Assembly: GCF_048537545.1 (NCBI RefSeq)
Contig: NZ_CP183218.1
Source: Chania fonticola_B
GTDB taxonomy: Bacteria; Pseudomonadota; Gammaproteobacteria; Enterobacterales; Enterobacteriaceae
Reading direction: 5' to 3' (one strand)
DNA length: 64,000 nucleotides
Shown: positions 59,916-64,000 of the stretch, piece by piece
Numbering within the stretch: the stretch's first letter is position 1
How the letters are laid out: every line of letters begins with the position of its first letter
Position numbers and translations under genes: made by a program
The notes under the pieces: model-generated
The model's database searches: none
What the model was told of the DNA's origin: nothing
What the model saw: the letters and a program-made list of their open reading frames with translations, nothing else

Positions 59916-62162
59916 TCAGTCAGACTCTTCGTCTTCCGGTTGTGCCTCCATCGGCACTAGAGACGCCAACAATTGAGGTTTGCCGATAAAGTAGCCCTGC
60001 ATATAATCCACGCCGAGGCTTTTAAGCGCATCGCGCTGCTCGGGCGACTCAACATATTCCGCCACAATCGACAACCTTCTCATCAGCGCCACCTTGCAGA
60101 TTGACGCAATGATCTGGTAATCCACTTTGCTGGTCAGCATATCCTGCACAAAACTGCCGTCGATCTTCAAGATATCGACATGCAGCTCCTTCAGTCGATC
60201 GTAGGTGGCATAGCCGGTGCCAAAATCATCCAGGGCAATACGGCAACCTAACTGACGCAGCTCTTTCAGCGAATTTTTGGCATATTTCACATCCTGCACC
60301 AGATGAGACTCCGTCACTTCCAACACCAGTTGATAAGGCTCAATCTGGTATTGCCGCAAGGCATCGCGCACATCTTGGCACAGGCTTGGGCGACACAGCG
60401 AGGACGGTGACAGATTCACGGCAAAGCGCGCGCTAGGCATACCTTCGCGATAGAGCTCCATAAACTGCAAGGTTTGACGCAGTACCCACATATCCAACTG
60501 GTAAGCCAACCCGAATTCATGCACCACCGGCAGGAATTCGTTGGGAGGAATAACGTTCCCTTCATCATCCAGCATACGCAGCAGGATCTCATGGTAAGAA
60601 TCGCCGCGAACCCCGACAATCGGTTGAGCCATCAACATGAAACCGTCGTTATCCAGCGAGCGTTGTACCCAGTGTAACAAGGCGACCTTGCGCTTGATTT
60701 CATCCTGAACCACATGATGATCGTTCTGCACGTTTTCAGGCCGGCCACTGGTCAGAGACATTTCCGCCAACGAGCTCAATTCCCCCAGTAACAGATGCAG
60801 GTGTTCCACTTCCGAATAGACTCCACAGTAGCTAATTCCCAGCGGTGGATGGATTGGCAGGCCGTTCCACACCAGACGAAACTTCTCCAGCGTGCTGTGG
60901 ATTTTGGCCACCCGGGCCTCACCGTCGGAACCGTTGAGCCGCAGCACCAGATCGTACCCCGGCAGGTGATAGACGTCCTCCCCTTCCTCCAGCACCGTGC
61001 GCAGGCTGCTCGCCAGCTTCTGTTTGAACCGGATGCGCAACTGCATGCCATAGTTACGGCTGAGCAAATCCAGCTCGGAAATCCGCAGGAAACACAGCGT
61101 CGAACGCGGCACCTTGGCCAGATCGCGCTTCAATGCACGCAGGTTGGGTAAGCCGATGACCGGATCTTTTAACGAGGCGCTTTGCGCCTTCGCATGGTCC
61201 ATCCGCTGGCGAGTATGCACCGCAGATGTCAGCAAAATACTGAGGGTGAACGCCAGCATCATTGACGAGATCATGGTCAGGTTATGCAGCAGGCTGTCCC
61301 ATTGCACATAACCCGGATAGTTAAAGAACAGCACCAGAAGGGTTGCCGCCCAGATAATACAGTTGAACAGGTAGCCAAAGCGCATGGCGCTATACAGCAT
61401 TACTGGCAATAACAGCGTCAGGCTGTAGTCGGGCACCTGCATGGCATTGGTATCAGCCGTGTGGTAGGCAAGCACCACGACCAAGGCAAGCAGCACCACG
61501 ACCCACAGCTGCAGCTCACTTTTTTTAACCGATGGCGCCATCTCACGACGGATCCTTCCCAGCAGTACGCGAGCAAACTTGGGGTTCTTAATGATCCGTA
61601 AGACGAAATAGAACAGTTGCATGGAGGACAGGCAGCCAATCAGAATGGCCTGAAAGTTTATCAGTGCATGCAGGTGATTACCGCTTCCGGAAAGCATGCC
61701 GAGTTCGTCCGGCAACAAATCGAGGCCGATAACCAGCTGTAAACCAAAAATAAACAGCACTGGCGGCATCAGCACCAGCCAGATCAGCCGGTGTTTACCC
61801 AGCTTCAACTCGGTGAGTCCCACACACCAGTGGCGCTGCGACTGGCAGCGATAGCCCCACCAGCAAATGCTCAGACATCCCACATACAGCAACGTCATGA
61901 TCACGTCGACTTCGCTGCCGCCGGCGCGGTTGGAATAGCGGATAAGGATAGCCAAAGCGATGCCAGGCATGGCACGCCAGTCATAAACCATCAGCAAAGA
62001 AAAGCAGACCACTAGCGGTAGATAAACCAGATACACTTTGCCATCAGGCAGCATCAGGCGCGGCGATAGCCAGCCTGCAAGCGGCACCAGCAGTAGGCTC
62101 AGCACAATAGGCTGCCCCCACCAACGGTCACGTAAATTATTCCAGAACTTTAAAATACCCAT
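59916..62162 (-). CDS. yfgF: cyclic-di-GMP phosphodiesterase YfgF (MASE1-GGDEF-EAL)
   Basis: A protein of about 748 residues (E. coli YfgF 747). A MASE1 membrane region with about 8 TM segments (residues 1-310) is followed by a degenerate GGDEF domain, where the catalytic motif is lost, and an EAL domain. The EAL domain has EILLRM in place of EALLR but keeps LDDFGTGYATYDRLKEL, LKIDGSFVQDM and AEYVESPEQRDALKSLG. It should break down c-di-GMP at the inner membrane. The ATG at 62162 is set by alignment to E. coli (DRWWGQP near residue 11); a 38-residue upstream extension to 62276 is possible. Confidence 0.92.
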   Translation of the reverse strand: MGILKFWNNLRDRWWGQPIVLSLLLVPLAGWLSPRLMLPDGKVYLVYLPLVVCFSLLMVYDWRAMPGIALAILIRYSNRAGGSEVDVIMTLLYVGCLSICWWGYRCQSQRHWCVGLTELKLGKHRLIWLVLMPPVLFIFGLQLVIGLDLLPDELGMLSGSGNHLHALINFQAILIGCLSSMQLFYFVLRIIKNPKFARVLLGRIRREMAPSVKKSELQLWVVVLLALVVVLAYHTADTNAMQVPDYSLTLLLPVMLYSAMRFGYLFNCIIWAATLLVLFFNYPGYVQWDSLLHNLTMISSMMLAFTLSILLTSAVHTRQRMDHAKAQSASLKDPVIGLPNLRALKRDLAKVPRSTLCFLRISELDLLSRNYGMQLRIRFKQKLASSLRTVLEEGEDVYHLPGYDLVLRLNGSDGEARVAKIHSTLEKFRLVWNGLPIHPPLGISYCGVYSEVEHLHLLLGELSSLAEMSLTSGRPENVQNDHHVVQDEIKRKVALLHWVQRSLDNDGFMLMAQPIVGVRGDSYHEILLRMLDDEGNVIPPNEFLPVVHEFGLAYQLDMWVLRQTLQFMELYREGMPSARFAVNLSPSSLCRPSLCQDVRDALRQYQIEPYQLVLEVTESHLVQDVKYAKNSLKELRQLGCRIALDDFGTGYATYDRLKELHVDILKIDGSFVQDMLTSKVDYQIIASICKVALMRRLSIVAEYVESPEQRDALKSLGVDYMQGYFIGKPQLLASLVPMEAQPEDEESD

Positions 62163-62689
62163 CAAGACACAGTATCCGCTAAGGCGTGATTCACTTCGTC
62201 GCTTAAGCGTTTTAAATCGCAGAGAAAGCAGGATCCGATCCCACCACAGAACCATTCGGGGAGCAAGCTGAGACATACGGTTCCAGCATCAAGAATGGCT
62301 GTGAATTCTATTCTCTGCGATAGCTTAAGATTTGACCACGATCAATTAATAGAGAAAAGGCTAATAAAAATCCATATGACACGTCATAGGCCGATAATAA
62401 CCTATTAATACACAACAAAAAATCAGACAAAATCTATATCCCGTGCATTTCGAGTAACCACTTAAAAAGTGGTGGACATAAACCCCAGCTAAATTGCTCG
62501 ATCAAACGCACGGAAATAAATGGACATCTTTTGTCATCAGAGCCTAGAATTCCATTTACAATTTAAATCAATGTTAGTCATGGCAGGCATGTGTCAAACA
62601 ACAGTAATCGCCACCATCATTTTCCAGCGGCAGCCCCAACAGGGTGCTTGAACAATGCCAATGGGAAAAACCGACGGGCTCAATGAACC
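62163..62689. other. 527-bp non-coding gap between yfgF and yfgG
   Basis: No gene is seen apart from a possible N-terminal extension of yfgF. ACCACTT (62457-62463) and AAGTGGT (62467-62473) form a small perfect hairpin. CCGTGCATTTCGAGTAAC just before it (62441-62458) looks like an end of a dispersed enterobacterial repeat, weakly. Promoters of yfgF and yfgG must lie here. Confidence 0.45.
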
Positions 62690-62857
62690 ATGAGAAAGAC
62701 CACAACCGGGCGCATGACCAAAGTCGTGCTGCTGATCAGTTTCATCATTCTAGTCGGTCGCCTGCTGTATGCCGCCATTGCCGCTATTCCCCATCATCAG
62801 GAAAAAAGATCGCTGCCTGAACCGCAGACCCAGGAAGCCCGCGTGGATAATCGGTGA
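62690..62857 (+). CDS. yfgG: small membrane protein YfgG
   Basis: A 55-residue protein with a single TM helix (KVVLLISFIILVGRLLYAAI) and a polar tail. RMT-x-VVLLISFI and GRLLY align with E. coli YfgG (RMTRIVLLISFIFFFGRFIY), which also lies beside yfgF and has been linked to nickel/cobalt stress. An in-frame stop at 62684 forces the start at the ATG 62690. The ribosome site is weak. Confidence 0.85.
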   Translation: MRKTTTGRMTKVVLLISFIILVGRLLYAAIAAIPHHQEKRSLPEPQTQEARVDNR

Positions 62858-63022
62858 TTATCTTGCCCTACCAAGCGACCATCACCCTGAGTCACTGGCA
62901 CGCCAAAGCTGCTGACCCTGCACCATCAGATTGATAAAAATCACGCCAACTGCCGCTATGCTCTATCTTTTAAAGATAGTCTAAAAGGAACCCGGTGTGC
63001 CAAGTCAGCGTTAAGGAATTCC

Positions 63023-64000
63023 ATGTCCGCCGCAACACATAACGTCAAAAAAGTCGCTGAGTATCGTCAGCGCATCCTAAGCCTACTGTTAAATAATACC
63101 CCTTTGGTTGACGGCATTCTTGGCCGCTCAGGGGATGAAAAGCAACTCAGCGAAGGCGAACTGCTTAATCATACCGCCGAAATCACCCACTTGCTGCAAG
63201 ATATGCACGCCGCTGACCTGGCGGACCTGCTAGAAGCGCTGCCACAAGATGAACGCCTGGCGCTGTGGCGGCTGGTGGATAACAACAAGCGCGGCCAAAC
63301 CCTGGTAGAAGTTGCCGAACCCGTTTGGGATAGCCTGATCGAAGAGATGAGCGATAAAGACCTGCTCAAGGCGATCAAAACCCTGGATGTCGATGAACAG
63401 GCCTATCTGGCGCAATACCTGCCACGTAACCTGATGGGCCGCCTGCTGACCTCACTGGAGCCAGAGCAGCGTGAGCAGGTGCGCGAGATGGTCCATTACG
63501 GTAAGGATACCGTCGGCTGGATGATGGACTTTGAACTGGTCTCGGTACGCCCTGATGTCTCTTTGGGGGCCGTACACCGCTTCCTGCGTCAACGCAAAAC
63601 CATCCCGGACGCCACCGATAAGCTGTTCGTCACCGACCGCAAAAATACCCTGTTAGGCGAGCTGCCGCTGACCGCGATCCTGCTTAACGATCCGCAAACC
63701 CCGGTGTTTAAGGTGATGGATAGCGATCCCACCACCTTCCAGCCGGAAGACAAAGCCGAAGCGGCGGCCAGCGCGTTCGAACGTTATGACCTGATCAGCG
63801 CCCCGGTGATCGATGCCAAAGGCAAACTGATGGGGCGGTTAACCATCGAAGAGATCGTTGACGTAGTTAACGAAGAAAGCGACACCACTCTGCGTCGCAT
63901 GGGCGGGTTAAGCCCGGAAGAAGACGTGTTTGCCCCGGTCAGCAAGGCAGTGAAAACCCGTTGGGCCTGGCTGGCCATCAACCTCTGTACCGCCTTTATC
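63023..64000 (+). CDS. mgtE: magnesium transporter MgtE, N-terminal part (cut by window edge)
   Basis: The first 326 residues of an MgtE-type Mg2+ channel. The N domain (about residues 40-150) has the superhelical repeats DLADLLEALPQDERLALWRL and AQYLPRNLMGRLLTSLEPEQ. Two CBS domains follow (VGWMMDFELVSVRPDVSLG; RYDLISAPVIDAKGKLMGRL), then the plug helix and TRWAWLAINLCTAF, the start of TM1, where the window ends. AAGGAATTCC precedes the ATG. CBS and N domains sense cytoplasmic Mg2+ and close the pore. No Mg2+ riboswitch is evident in the 165 bp upstream. Confidence 0.93.
   Translation, partial: MSAATHNVKKVAEYRQRILSLLLNNTPLVDGILGRSGDEKQLSEGELLNHTAEITHLLQDMHAADLADLLEALPQDERLALWRLVDNNKRGQTLVEVAEPVWDSLIEEMSDKDLLKAIKTLDVDEQAYLAQYLPRNLMGRLLTSLEPEQREQVREMVHYGKDTVGWMMDFELVSVRPDVSLGAVHRFLRQRKTIPDATDKLFVTDRKNTLLGELPLTAILLNDPQTPVFKVMDSDPTTFQPEDKAEAAASAFERYDLISAPVIDAKGKLMGRLTIEEIVDVVNEESDTTLRRMGGLSPEEDVFAPVSKAVKTRWAWLAINLCTAFI

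Noticed and set aside
62858..63022. Mg2+ (M-box) riboswitch upstream of mgtE
   Set aside because: The region is only 165 bp and I see no conserved M-box stems or terminator; such riboswitches are typical of Bacillus mgtE, not enterobacterial.

Overview
The window looks like a chromosome segment of a Serratia-like member of the Yersiniaceae (Enterobacterales). I base this on protein motifs and gene order, not on a search. Most of it follows the Escherichia coli K-12 order talA - nudK - narQ - acrD - ypfM - yffB - dapE - ypfN - ypfH - tmcA - ypfJ - purC - bamC - dapA - gcvR - bcp - perM - bepA - yfgD - hda - uraA - upp - purM - purN - ppk - ppx - yfgF - yfgG. Lineage-specific blocks are spliced into that backbone. 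Core genes are GC-rich. Two blocks, about 25.04-28.02 kb and 43.25-44.82 kb, are visibly AT-rich and look acquired.

Layout. (1) 1-5210: a divergent polyol cluster with a zinc alcohol dehydrogenase resembling erythritol/L-threitol dehydrogenases, a polyol-family MFS permease, an SDR dehydrogenase and DhaK/DhaL kinase subunits on the minus strand, and an RpiB-family isomerase on the plus strand. It is probably a tetritol/tetrulose route ending in erythrose 4-phosphate, and it lies beside transaldolase talA, which uses that sugar phosphate. (2) 6.4-8.1 kb: a tandem repeat element with terminal inverted repeats, nudK and an unrecognised gene. (3) 8.3-17.1 kb: periplasmic nitrate reductase napFDAGHBC divergent from the nitrate sensor/regulator pair narQ-narP. 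(4) 17.1-25.0 kb: a small winged-helix gene, acrD, the 19-residue ypfM, a membrane pair (MASE1-PAS without output domain; HdeD-like membrane domain fused to a possible permuted papain-fold domain), a TPR protein and a GNAT. (5) 25.0-28.0 kb: an orphan Hcp, a putative type VI secretion effector, and two related two-TM proteins on the opposite strand, one ending 6 bp from the effector (candidate immunity proteins).

(6) 28.0-42.5 kb: a dense core block for lysine/diaminopimelate synthesis (dapE, dapA), peptidoglycan (M15 peptidase), tRNA acetylation (tmcA), purines (purC), outer-membrane assembly and quality control (bamC, bepA), glycine regulation (gcvR), peroxide defence (bcp) and replication control (hda, with a CTG start). 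(7) 42.6-44.8 kb: a repeat-containing lipoprotein, then a MarT-like membrane regulator with a FidL-like partner whose frame is broken at a T7 run. (8) 44.9-50.1 kb: pyrimidine salvage upp-uraA, purMN, speG and a DUF1993 gene. (9) 50.4-62.9 kb: a membrane bactofilin, a pstCAB set with very large permeases and no pstS or phoU, ppk-ppx, the c-di-GMP phosphodiesterase yfgF and the small yfgG. (10) 63.0 kb to the end: mgtE, running off the window.

The regulatory sites fit the genes: PurR boxes at purC and purM, a triple Pho-box repeat before pstC, NarL/P and FNR motifs before nap, a sigma-E-type promoter before bepA and a CRP-like site in the polyol divergent region. A repeat family with CCCCTCACCC ends sits at gene 3' ends in three places (6.4, 34.3 and 59.7 kb).
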